Below, one piece after another: positions 1 to 7,468 of a stretch of 64,000 bases of DNA. This stretch comes from Pimelobacter simplex (lineage in GTDB: Bacteria; Actinomycetota; Actinomycetes; Propionibacteriales; Nocardioidaceae). How positions within the stretch are numbered: position 1 is the stretch's first letter; each line of letters starts with the position of its first letter. The stretch is taken from assembly GCA_016803235.1 (NCBI GenBank), contig JADCLI010000031.1, forward strand, positions 1-64,000, given 5' to 3'. The translations under genes were made by a program, and so were the position numbers. Below the pieces are notes generated by a model. That model saw nothing but the letters and a program-made list of their open reading frames with translations, was not told the origin of the DNA and searched no databases.

Positions 1-329
1 GAGCGCCGCGCGTTGGGTCGTGAGCGGCGGAGGACGCTCGAGCCCCGGGCCCGAGGTCGCGACTCCCGCCGCAGTCGAGACCCATGGCGTTTGCGAAGGA
101 CGAGGCCACCATTTGTCGAGAGCCGAGACCAGAACCGCCGGGACGCCTCGCCGAGGGCGACCGCTCAACTAACAGGTCAGGCAGCCTGACGCGCAGGGCG
201 GATAGTAGATACCGCCACGACGGACAAGACTGCTTCGAGGCGGCCGTCGCGCCTGCCCCCAGCACACCCGCTCCTCGCAGGGTCGCCGACTGACGCGGAT
301 GGTCGCCGTCGGCCGTTAAGGTTTAGGAC
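1..329. other. Left edge, no gene recognised
   Basis: I see no convincing coding frame, RNA gene or repeat here. The only short open frame has arginine/proline-rich composition typical of non-coding high-GC DNA. The last bases (TTAGGAC before the ATG at 330) form a modest ribosome-binding site for the cyclase gene, so its promoter should lie in this stretch. Confidence 0.5.
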
Positions 330-1523
330 ATGGATTCTGCGCCGTTCGATCCCGCGGTTGAGGGTGAGGAGATTGCCGAACGCGCGCAGAAGGCCGCCGG
401 CGAAGCTGTCGATGCGCACGGGCAAGTCCTGACCGTAGGTTTCTTCGACCTGGTCGGCTCTACCGGCGGCAAGCTGACGCGCGGAAATACTGTAGGTATC
501 CGGGAAGCGTTGGCATTCACGAACGTTGTGGGCCGCGTTGTAGACCGCCTTGGTGGCTCCCTGGTCAAGACCATGGGTGATGGCGCCATGGTTGCCTTCG
601 AAGATCCGGTTGCAGCCTGCCGAGCGGCGATGGCGGTGCGCTTCATCACCCACGAGCATCTTGGATATCGATGCTCCGCGGGTTTGACCATCGGCCGGCC
701 GCGGCGACTGACCTCTGGAGACGGTGACGAGTTCGATCTTCTCGGCGATGTCGTGGACCGCGCCGCCCGGGTCCAGTCGCTGGCTTTGCCGGGACAAGTT
801 CTGATCGATGGGCCGCTACATATGACGGTACGTGGCGAGGTGGCGGGTGACGCTGGTTGGGTCATCGACGCCCAGCCACGGAAGGCGTTCGCGAAGGGCG
901 TCGGCGCCCTTGACCTCTTCGAGATCGCCATGGGCGCGCGGTGGAATCTGAGGGATCAACTGGCGACGCCATTCAGCGTGAATCCGGAGGGACGACCGAC
1001 CGTCTCCGAAAAGATCGCGCTGCTCCGGAACGCGCAGTCGGAGATCATCGAGATCGGCATCGGGCTGACCAGCTTTGCCCAGTATTTCGAGGGGCAGAAT
1101 CCCGGCGAGTTCCGCGACCCGATCCGGGCGCTCGTACGAGGAGGCGTCATCCTCAAGTGCTTCGCCATGGACCCCGCCTACGAGCCTGGCCAGGCGTGGC
1201 TCGCCGAACAGGACAACGTCCACTACCCGACGGAGGCGGCCCTCGCGAAGGAGAGAATCCTGCGCGAAGCAAAGTTCCAGCGAGAGAACCACTACCGAGG
1301 TAGCACGGAGTACTACACGTACAAACGAGTGCCGGAGTTCTGGTGCCTAGGCGTCGATGTCGAAGACGCGGTCGACGGCCGGATGTACTTCGCGTCGTAC
1401 ATGATGGGGATCCCCCGAGCGGCCACGCCAGTCATCCAAGTGTCTCGGACCTCCAACCCCGACATGTACGAGCATTTCCTGACCAGTATCCGCGCGGTCC
1501 GGGAAGCAAGCACCGAGACGTGA
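330..1523 (+). CDS. Class III nucleotidyl cyclase domain fused to a PLD-like sensor/effector domain
   Basis: The 397-residue protein has two parts. Residues about 30-205 are a class III nucleotidyl cyclase catalytic domain: the metal-binding aspartates sit in FDLVGST (Asp40) and KTMGDGAMVAF (Asp84), and the late helix reads GDVVDRAARV. There Asp143 replaces the Asn common in adenylate cyclases while Arg147 is kept. Residues about 215-395 have no transmembrane segment. They resemble the PLD-like domains seen at the C-terminus of actinobacterial HTH proteins (IIEIGIGL, then RALVRGGVILKCF), but I see no HKD catalytic motif. The protein is probably cytosolic, making or sensing a cyclic nucleotide. 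Nucleotide specificity cannot be read from the sequence. The domain pairing and the small neighbours recall cyclic-nucleotide defence signalling, but no recognisable separate effector is present. Confidence 0.75.
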   Translation: MDSAPFDPAVEGEEIAERAQKAAGEAVDAHGQVLTVGFFDLVGSTGGKLTRGNTVGIREALAFTNVVGRVVDRLGGSLVKTMGDGAMVAFEDPVAACRAAMAVRFITHEHLGYRCSAGLTIGRPRRLTSGDGDEFDLLGDVVDRAARVQSLALPGQVLIDGPLHMTVRGEVAGDAGWVIDAQPRKAFAKGVGALDLFEIAMGARWNLRDQLATPFSVNPEGRPTVSEKIALLRNAQSEIIEIGIGLTSFAQYFEGQNPGEFRDPIRALVRGGVILKCFAMDPAYEPGQAWLAEQDNVHYPTEAALAKERILREAKFQRENHYRGSTEYYTYKRVPEFWCLGVDVEDAVDGRMYFASYMMGIPRAATPVIQVSRTSNPDMYEHFLTSIRAVREASTET

Positions 1524-1576
1524 TGGTGCTTGAGGGTTGTTCCGACAGTCTCCCGCCGGCGGCGCAGTCGAGGGCG

Positions 1577-2026
1577 TCAGCGAGCTTCATTCGCGCGGCA
1601 GATCATTTGATCCACCTTGCGGCGTTCTTCCCACGAATCCAGATGCGGGCGAAGTTGCGCTAGGAACATCGTGACTTCGGCTGGGGAATCATCGAGAAGC
1701 AGCGTGTCACCGGATGCCCAGTGGTGGATGCGGGCAGCGATCTCGGCGAGTGCTGTGGTCCGCAGTGACGCAGGGGAACTTCTCAAGAGCTCCACCTCAA
1801 GGGACGTGAACGGGAGAGCGGACGTCAGTTTCGACCGGTACTCGAGCGGCAACTTCCCCGCCAGGTGCAAGCATGTGTCCAGCAGATCCAGGGCCGCGTC
1901 CGCCATCTCAGCCGCGCCTTGCGCATCATCCGGTGCTTCCGGCGCGATCCGTTCGATAGTGGCCAGGTCGCGCAGCGCCCGTGACGCGTACTCGCCACCG
2001 GTAGGGATCGCCGCCGACACGCTCAT
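1577..2026 (-). CDS. Hypothetical protein, about 149 aa
   Basis: This is a soluble, helix-rich protein of unknown function, convergent with the cyclase gene and ending 53 bp from it. I chose the ATG at 2026 because GAGCGAGGCGAAGCG lies directly upstream; the upstream in-frame ATG at 2089 has no ribosome-binding site. The sequence alternates acidic and hydrophobic helices (AEMADAALDLLDTCLHLAG, ALAEIAARIHHWASGD) and has no signal peptide or membrane segment. I do not recognise the family. The frame on the opposite strand over the same bases is serine/arginine-rich and looks like a shadow. Confidence 0.5.
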   Translation of the reverse strand: MSVSAAIPTGGEYASRALRDLATIERIAPEAPDDAQGAAEMADAALDLLDTCLHLAGKLPLEYRSKLTSALPFTSLEVELLRSSPASLRTTALAEIAARIHHWASGDTLLLDDSPAEVTMFLAQLRPHLDSWEERRKVDQMICRANEAR

Positions 2027-2190
2027 CGCTTCGCCTCGCTCCACGACAGTCCACACACGTAGCCGGGCCTTGGCAAGGGGCAATGACATGAAGTCTTAGC
2101 CCGGGCAGGCGTATAGCAGCGGGTCACATACGTATCCTGGCGCCCTGTATACGCATAATCAGGCAGACACGCGCATGGGACTATGCACGC

Positions 2191-2640
2191 ATGCCCGGGA
2201 AGGAACCCTGGGGCGAATCTGACCGCCTCAAGTTTGCGGCCGCCATGCGCGCTGCAGGGCACGACGAAGAGCAGTGCGCGGCTGTCCTAAGGAAGGACTT
2301 CGGCGTCGAGAACGCTAGTCAGCCGAACGTGAATCGCTGGAAGTCGGGAGCCACGAAGCGCCCCGGTCCGATCGAGCCGCTTCGGGCCTATACAGAACGG
2401 TACGGGGAGCCTGTAGAACAACCAGCGGACACATCCTCGCCACCGAACGCCTCCGCCTTCGCTGCCCTGGCCGGGTTGGCCGCCGACCAGCCACTCCTAG
2501 GACCAGAACAGCAACAGCTCGTATCCGCCGTGACTGAGCGGCTGCGGCATGGCCCGCCGCTGTCGAAGCACGACTACCGCGCCTTCGAGCTTCAAGCGCT
2601 ACTTCTCGGCCTGCCGGCCCCGAATGCCAAGGATGTCTGA
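2191..2640 (+). CDS. Small putative DNA-binding protein (HTH-like N-terminus)
   Basis: This 149-residue protein has an N-terminal helical region (residues about 8-65: SDRLKFAAAMRAAGHDEEQC, later QPNVNRWKSGATKRPGP) that looks like a Cro-type or homeodomain-like helix-turn-helix with Gln-Pro-Asn-Val as recognition helix. A Pro/Ala-rich linker and a C-terminal helix follow. Proteins of this look occur in actinophages and integrative elements. The ribosome-binding site is weak, so the start is uncertain. The upstream 60 bp carry GTAT-rich repeats (around 2128-2155) that could be its operator. Function is not established. Confidence 0.5.
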   Translation: MPGKEPWGESDRLKFAAAMRAAGHDEEQCAAVLRKDFGVENASQPNVNRWKSGATKRPGPIEPLRAYTERYGEPVEQPADTSSPPNASAFAALAGLAADQPLLGPEQQQLVSAVTERLRHGPPLSKHDYRAFELQALLLGLPAPNAKDV

Positions 2641-2752
2641 GGCATCCCACTGACCGATCGAGCACCGGAGCCGTGCCCGAACTGTCCTACGCACGCGCGT
2701 GGCCACCTGCCCAACCCTGGGATTCGCCTGCACGAGGTGCACGAGCGCGAGC

Positions 2753-3295
2753 TCAGGATTGCCGCGCCGACGCCCTCGTCACGTACGCCTCATCTCGGAG
2801 CCTCGCCGCGGCTCGGGCAACTGGAACCTCGTGGCCCTCGCGGCAGACAACCTGGGCCGTGAGCGCCGCTCCGCAATCGCGGTGCACAAGCTCGACTCCC
2901 GTCCGGTGGTCGTCGCGGAGCATCTCACCCCAGTCGACGAGCGCGACGACGATCGGGAACAGGTCGCGGCCTCGGTCCGTGAGGACGTATTCGTCGCGGG
3001 TGCGCTTCCCTGCCTCCCGGTACGGACGGCGGTCGACAATCCCGTCTGCGTAGAGCTGCTTGAGGCGTCCGGCGACGACCGCTTCGCTCATGCCCGTGCG
3101 CCGGGTCAGTTCGTCGAACCTTCTCCCGCCGTAGAACAGTTCGCGGATCACGAGCATTGCTGAGCGGGTGCCGACGACATCAAGAGCGCGTTCGATGCGG
3201 CACCAACCCTTCACGGTCCACCTATCGCGCTCAGAGAACGCACCCTGCCGCTCGAGGACTTCGGTGGACGCGTGTTCTCCCTCGTCATGGCTCAT
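2753..3295 (-). CDS. HxlR-family winged-helix transcriptional regulator
   Basis: The 180-residue protein contains the HxlR winged helix-turn-helix at residues about 30-120: the opening IERALDVVGTRSAMLVIREL, the helix FDELTRRTGMSEAVVAGRLK and the wing residues YVLTDRGRDLFPIV. The C-terminal tail (VHRDCGAALTAQVVCREGHE) has two Cys and resembles the short zinc-ribbon-like tail found in some HxlR proteins. HxlR regulators usually act as dimers sensing small molecules or thiol and aldehyde stress. Which gene it controls is not obvious: nothing starts divergently from it, since the IclR gene lies on the same strand with a terminator between them. Confidence 0.85.
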   Translation of the reverse strand: MSHDEGEHASTEVLERQGAFSERDRWTVKGWCRIERALDVVGTRSAMLVIRELFYGGRRFDELTRRTGMSEAVVAGRLKQLYADGIVDRRPYREAGKRTRDEYVLTDRGRDLFPIVVALVDWGEMLRDDHRTGVELVHRDCGAALTAQVVCREGHEVPVARAAARLRDEAYVTRASARQS

Positions 3296-3381
3296 GACAG
3301 CATCCTACGTCTGACTTTGCTTATCGCGAGAAGAGCGCACTCCGCTGAGCCGACCCGCGTTCCTAACGACCAGGCTCGGCG

Positions 3382-3423
3382 GCACCCTCCCCCTGCGCAG
3401 AAACGCGATGAGGGGGAGGGTGC
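3382..3423 (-). terminator. Hairpin downstream of the IclR gene
   Basis: A perfect 13-bp stem (3382-3394 pairs with 3411-3423) with a 16-base loop lies 45 bp past the IclR stop codon. There is no clear T tract, as is common in actinobacteria. It separates the IclR and HxlR genes. Confidence 0.6.
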
Positions 3424-3467
3424 TGTTGGTGTGTAAGGGTGCCGTGGATATAGAGGAGGGCAGCTTT

Positions 3468-4247
3468 TCAGACCTGCTGCTTCATCGCGCGCGAGATCCC
3501 GCCCGCGGCGACCCGAACGAGGTCCGCAGCTCCCTGTTCGCCGGCACCCGATCGCACGATCACGGAGAGCGCGGCGATGACCACGCCCCCCGCGGTCACC
3601 GGCGCGGCCACCGCCATGTAATCGGGGCTGAGGTCAGGGCCGCTGAGCGCATATCCTTGGCGCCGGACGTTGACGAGTTCGTGTCGGAGCGTGGGGAGGT
3701 CGACGCCGCCGTCACCGTCTGCGGGCAGGTCGGCGAGTATCTCCTCTCGGACCCCATCCTCGATGTGGGCCAGCAGAACCTTGCCCACGGCGGTGGTGTG
3801 CATCGGGTGCCGAAACCCTACACGGGGACCCCCGGAAGCTCTTGTAGAAAGGATCTGTCGAGGGTTCTCGATGCGTTCGATGAACACTGTCTCGTGACCC
3901 TCCCGAATCGCCAGATGAATGGAACACGATGTGATCTTGTACAAGTCGATCATGAAGGGGTGAGCGACACGCTGCAACGTCATAGAACGCGGGGCGAGCG
4001 TCGCCACCTCCCATAGGCGGAGGCCAATGTGGTACCGGCGTTCCTCGTCTCGCTCCAGAGCGCCCCACACCCGCAGGCGCTCCACAATGCGATAGGTCGT
4101 CGACACCGGGAGGCCTGCCCGACGGCTGATCTCTGACAGCGTCTGGCGGGCGTGCCCGTCGTCGAAAGTGCCGATGATGCTGAGGGAGCGGTCCACCGCC
4201 CGTAAGAGGGTGACCTTGCGGTGACCCTCACCTGCCAACTCATCCAT
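3468..4247 (-). CDS. IclR-family transcriptional regulator
   Basis: This is about 259 residues, the usual IclR length. The N-terminal winged helix covers residues about 8-70 (LRAVDRSLSIIGTF, then LSEISRRAGLPVSTTYRIVE). The C-terminal IclR effector domain follows, with ALSVIVRSG and the HPMHTTAVGKVLLAHI segment typical of the ligand pocket. I place the start at the ATG at 4247, which follows GGGAGCTGTG; the ATG at 4259 lies inside that ribosome-binding site. IclR proteins mostly control small catabolic operons. This one sits directly downstream of the UGSC-type operon on the same strand, so that operon is its best candidate target. Confidence 0.88.
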   Translation of the reverse strand: MDELAGEGHRKVTLLRAVDRSLSIIGTFDDGHARQTLSEISRRAGLPVSTTYRIVERLRVWGALERDEERRYHIGLRLWEVATLAPRSMTLQRVAHPFMIDLYKITSCSIHLAIREGHETVFIERIENPRQILSTRASGGPRVGFRHPMHTTAVGKVLLAHIEDGVREEILADLPADGDGGVDLPTLRHELVNVRRQGYALSGPDLSPDYMAVAAPVTAGGVVIAALSVIVRSGAGEQGAADLVRVAAGGISRAMKQQV

Positions 4248-4424
4248 CACAGCTCCCATTCGCGCTCAGCCTATCCGCGGGTGCAGGTCCCTGGTCCCCG
4301 GGGCTCGAGGCACAAACAGAGAGCAACGCTCTAGACCAGTCCGAGCACCCGGCCGGCGGAGTTAGCGTTCCTGATCGCCAGCTGGGTGTCCGCTCGCACG
4401 AAGCCTGTTTTCGGCGTCGTCCGC

Positions 4425-4679
4425 TCAGTGCTCAGAGGCAGGCAGGATCACGTCGTTGAGGCGGTACGGCGTCTTGGCGAGCGCCTGATTCATGATCGCC
4501 TCCATGACTGGCTTCGGAACAAGGCAGTCCGCGCACGCATCGGCGGTGGCGTCGATCTTCACGGTGACGGACGTGTCGTCGACCGTATACCACGACAGTA
4601 GGTAGCCGTCCGCAGCCATCATGTCGCGGAATTGCTGCAGAGCGGTGTCAACCGCTGGCTCATGAATGGCCTGGTTCAT
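4425..4679 (-). CDS. Small CxxC protein, NifU-C-terminal-like, third gene of the UGSC operon
   Basis: This 84-residue soluble protein has one CxxC pair (Cys49 and Cys52 in DACADCLVPKP) after a predicted beta hairpin. The pattern of an alpha helix, MAADGYLLSW, two strands, CxxC and a terminal helix resembles the NifU/Nfu C-terminal fold, but this is a resemblance only. Its ATG overlaps the stop codon of the 373-residue gene (ATGA), so the two are translationally coupled. The CxxC could be a redox-active dithiol exchanging electrons with the nearby thioredoxin system, or a metal site. I know of no experimentally assigned role. Confidence 0.7.
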   Translation of the reverse strand: MNQAIHEPAVDTALQQFRDMMAADGYLLSWYTVDDTSVTVKIDATADACADCLVPKPVMEAIMNQALAKTPYRLNDVILPASEH

Positions 4680-5797
4680 TCTTGGTCTCCGATCTTGCTG
4701 TAGGACATGGGGAACTCGTTCGGCGGGTTGAGAACGATGACCTCGGCGACTGCGGAGACGCCTGCGTTGTTGGCGCCGGCCACGACGATCTGGATCGACG
4801 TCGGATAGCGCAAGAGTCGGACGGTGTCGGGGTCATCAGGCTCGCCCGCATTGTCAGCGATCGCGTCGGGGTGATCGCCGGGCACACGCCAATTCGTGCT
4901 CCGTGAGACGGCGTCCTTGCCTACGGCGGCCAGTTCCTGGCGGGAGCGCACCACCTGCCCGTAGATGTACGTGCGCAGGTCGTCCTTGCTCCATCCCGCT
5001 CCGGCGAAGACCTGCGCGTGCTCAGGCGAGAGGACGAGGAGAGCGCTGGTGAACTGGTGAATGAGCGCGCCCGTTCGCCGGATAGTGTCGACGAAGTCCA
5101 ATGCGAGTTGCTCCGGCACCGAGGTGTGGCGGGCCTCGATGTGCATCACCGAGCGGATCACGAACGACGTGACCACGCTCTCCGATGCATCGAATCCGTA
5201 CTCCGTGTGCAGCGGCGGCCATGGGCTCTGCTCTTCGTTCTCGGCAATGCATGCCGTGTACTTGGCGGGTGTTCCTTGGGTGGCCTGGTCGAGCAGGTGC
5301 GGGCGTAGACCGAACACGTTGATGAGTGCAAGTCGGATCGCCCGGCCGATCGTCGCGTTCGCGCGGAAGCCTGAGCCGAACACGTTGCCGGCGCCATTGA
5401 GTTCGATCTCCCCGCGAATAGGTCCGTTGACGACAGTGAGCGGCGCGGTGCCCGTGGTGCTCTGCCAGATGCCACGGACCGGGAGGGGCTCTTTGGCGAT
5501 CGCCTCCCAGGCGGCGATCACGACGGGAAAGTACTCGGGACGGCAACCGGCAAGCGCTGCGTTGATGGCCGCCAGTCGCACGGTGAGCTCACGATTGAGG
5601 TGAGGCATGGAGAACAGCACAGCAGCGGGGTCGCGCGTCGTCTCTGCGAGGAACTTCTGCAGATAGGACTCGGTCACCGGAACGACAGGCAGACCGTCGG
5701 TCCAGGACTGCGCGTCGTAGTACTCCATAGTCTCGCGGATGGCCTCGGCATCCACCCGGAGACCGATGGTGTCCGGGTCGTTCATGATGTTCGTCAT
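4676..5797 (-). CDS. Conserved UGSC-associated protein, 373 aa
   Basis: This is a long soluble protein with no signal peptide. Landmarks are SWTDGLPVVPVT near residue 35, a glycine-rich stretch ELNGAGNVFGSGFRANAT near 135-155, and AENEEQSPWPPLH near 190. I recognise the pattern from proteins encoded beside UGSC-motif (seleno)proteins, but no enzyme activity is established for the family to my knowledge. The stop of the upstream UGSC gene and this ATG are one base apart (TGAGATG), and the next gene overlaps its stop, so the three are one coupled operon. The likely role is the large catalytic or substrate-binding partner of the CGSC protein, but that is inference. Confidence 0.7.
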   Translation of the reverse strand: MTNIMNDPDTIGLRVDAEAIRETMEYYDAQSWTDGLPVVPVTESYLQKFLAETTRDPAAVLFSMPHLNRELTVRLAAINAALAGCRPEYFPVVIAAWEAIAKEPLPVRGIWQSTTGTAPLTVVNGPIRGEIELNGAGNVFGSGFRANATIGRAIRLALINVFGLRPHLLDQATQGTPAKYTACIAENEEQSPWPPLHTEYGFDASESVVTSFVIRSVMHIEARHTSVPEQLALDFVDTIRRTGALIHQFTSALLVLSPEHAQVFAGAGWSKDDLRTYIYGQVVRSRQELAAVGKDAVSRSTNWRVPGDHPDAIADNAGEPDDPDTVRLLRYPTSIQIVVAGANNAGVSAVAEVIVLNPPNEFPMSYSKIGDQE

Positions 5798-5798
5798 C

Positions 5799-6338
5799 TC
5801 AGCTCTCCACCCCGAGGATTCGAAGGATCTGGGGGAGGGCCTGCTCGGCGCGCTCGCGGATCTGCTCGCCGTCCAAGCTCGCGACCGGATGCGGTACCGC
5901 GTGGAAGTCGAAACCCGGGAAGCCTTGCACGGATGCCATTGCGCGGCCTGACATGTTGAACGAGTCCGAGACGATGCTCACCGTCGGGATGCCGGCGCGC
6001 TCGAGCAGGATGCCGTCGGCGACGGTGGCCGCGCTGCACGAACCGCAGTCTCCAACCGCTGTGACGACGATGTCCACCTCGTCGACGACCTGCCGGAGGA
6101 GCTCATCCTTGACGGGGGTGCCGAAGTAGTCCTTCGTGTAGAGCTTCGCCGTCGCGACGCCGTGCTTCTCCTGCAGGAGCGCCGCTATCTCGTTCAGCAG
6201 TTGCGTCGCATTCGGCTTGGTGTTGTCAAGCAGCCCCAACGTGAGACCGCGCAGACTCACTGGGCGAGGGGCGAGGAAGCTCTCGTCCGCGCTTCCGTCC
6301 AACCCGGTGGGGTCAAGCAGCAACTCAGTTCCGTTCAT
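5799..6338 (-). CDS. UGSC-family protein, cysteine form (CGSC motif)
   Basis: The protein is 179 residues from the ATG at 6338, chosen because GGAGG lies 6 bases upstream; an in-frame ATG at 6353 has no such site. The key motif is TAVGDCGSCSAATV: Cys98-Gly-Ser-Cys101 stands where selenoprotein members of the UGSC family have Sec-Gly-Ser-Cys. The segment after it (AGIPTVSIVSDSF) and GFPGFDFHAVPHPVA also match the family. The reaction is unknown. A Sec/Cys-GSC active site suggests thiol/selenol redox or reductive cleavage chemistry recharged by thioredoxin, which fits the divergent trxA 200 bp away and trxB 1.1 kb further on. It is first gene of a three-gene coupled operon. Confidence 0.8.
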   Translation of the reverse strand: MNGTELLLDPTGLDGSADESFLAPRPVSLRGLTLGLLDNTKPNATQLLNEIAALLQEKHGVATAKLYTKDYFGTPVKDELLRQVVDEVDIVVTAVGDCGSCSAATVADGILLERAGIPTVSIVSDSFNMSGRAMASVQGFPGFDFHAVPHPVASLDGEQIRERAEQALPQILRILGVES

Positions 6339-6538
6339 TACGTACCTCCGCATCGAGCGATCTCACGACTAGTGCAGTGAATCACCGCCTCGTGGCCCGG
6401 GCGATGACCTTTTCGCGGTGCGGAAAGTTGCTTTTCTAGGCGCGGAGGTACGCCGACACTGTGACTACCGAGCAGCGGCCGCGCACGACGTCTTCGATGT
6501 CGGGGCCTGTCCGTTTTCATCAATGACAGGGAGCACCC

Positions 6539-6865
6539 ATGACCGTCGCCGTGATCACCGACTCAACTTTCGACGAGGCGGTGCTGGCGGCTCAGAAGCC
6601 CACGCTGGTGGACTTCTGGGCGCCGTGGTGCGGTCCCTGTCGTGCCCTGTCGCCTATCCTCGACCAAATAGCTGAGGAGCACGCCGATCAGATCAGCATC
6701 GTCAAAGTCAATGTCGATGAGAACCCTGAGACGGCGGGACGGTACCAGGTCATCTCCCTGCCCTTGATGCTCGTATTCAAGGAGGGCGAGCTGATCAAGC
6801 GCATCCGGGGGCCGAAGCCGAAGCCCCAGATCCTCGCCGAGCTGGCAGACCTGCTGCAGGCCTGA
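6539..6865 (+). CDS. trxA: Thioredoxin
   Basis: This 108-residue classical thioredoxin has the active site WAPWCGPCRAL (Cys31 and Cys34), a central FKEGELIKRIRG and the cis-proline loop ISLPLMLVF. The residue after the cis-proline is Leu where most thioredoxins have Thr, so substrate fit may differ slightly. GGGAGCACCC before the ATG is a good ribosome-binding site. The gene is divergent from the UGSC operon with a 200-bp shared control region, and thioredoxin reductase lies downstream in the opposite direction. This looks like a dedicated local thioredoxin pair rather than the housekeeping trxAB, but that is inference from position. Confidence 0.93.
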   Translation: MTVAVITDSTFDEAVLAAQKPTLVDFWAPWCGPCRALSPILDQIAEEHADQISIVKVNVDENPETAGRYQVISLPLMLVFKEGELIKRIRGPKPKPQILAELADLLQA

Positions 6866-6900
6866 CGCCGCCGCCCGTCCCATTGCCTCGACGCCGAGGA

Positions 6901-7290
6901 CTACTTCCCCGTGACGTTGCGGTCTCCGTTTTCTCTCCTCCGGGATCTCGAGGAGACCATCCGGGAGTGGTCGTCGACGGCGTAGTGGACGAAAGCGTAG
7001 CCGGTGCCGGCCTTCCGGCTCCGCTTGCCGCGCTGGTGGCCGAGCATCCGGTGCCCGCCACCGTCAGGGATCCGGTCCTGCTTCTTGATGTCAACCTGCA
7101 CCAGCTTGCCCGGCTTGCCGACCTCGTCGCGGACCGGTCTCGGCTTACGAACGTGCAGCCCGGCCCGGTCGAGGTGCGTGAGCAGCGCACCCGGTAGCGG
7201 GCGAGCAATCTGCCCACCGTCGCGCGCGGCGCGCCGCAGGCTCCACGCGTTGTCAACGACGGCCTGGGCGAACCGGACGGCCCTTCGACA
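6901..7290 (-). pseudogene. Decayed IS481-type transposase (internal deletion and frameshift)
   Basis: Reading the minus strand gives an N-terminal transposase helix (RAVRFAQAVVDNAWSLRRAA). It jumps in frame to the central part (LTHLDRAGLHVRKPRPVRDE, then VQVDIKKQDRIPDGGGHR and YAFVHYAVDDHSRMV), the DDE-domain start of IS481 family transposases. The helix-turn-helix middle is deleted. The frame shifts after DDHSRMV (the other frame continues PGGEKTETA), and the C-terminal DDE half is missing. No terminal repeats are visible. It lies between convergent trxA and trxB and marks an old insertion. Confidence 0.72.
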
Positions 7291-7468
7291 TCAGATGGGC
7301 GTCAGCGTGACACAGAGGACCTCTGGTTCAGGAAGGTGAGTGTGCAACCCACGTCCAACCGCAGGTCCCTGCCGTCTCAGCTCAGGCAGCGCTGTTCACA
7401 ACCTCCCGAGAAGTACGCTAAGAGCCGGTGCGATGGCCTCGGTCGCGCTCGCGGACCTGGGTGGTCGC

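Noticed and set aside
330..2640. Complete Pycsar or CBASS defence operon
   Set aside because: Only the fused cyclase is recognisable; no separate TIR, transmembrane, nuclease or phospholipase effector gene with a cyclic-nucleotide-binding domain is adjacent.
5799..6338. Selenocysteine (in-frame TGA) in the UGSC protein
   Set aside because: The motif position is an ordinary Cys codon (TGC-type) and the frame is continuous; no SECIS-like element is needed.
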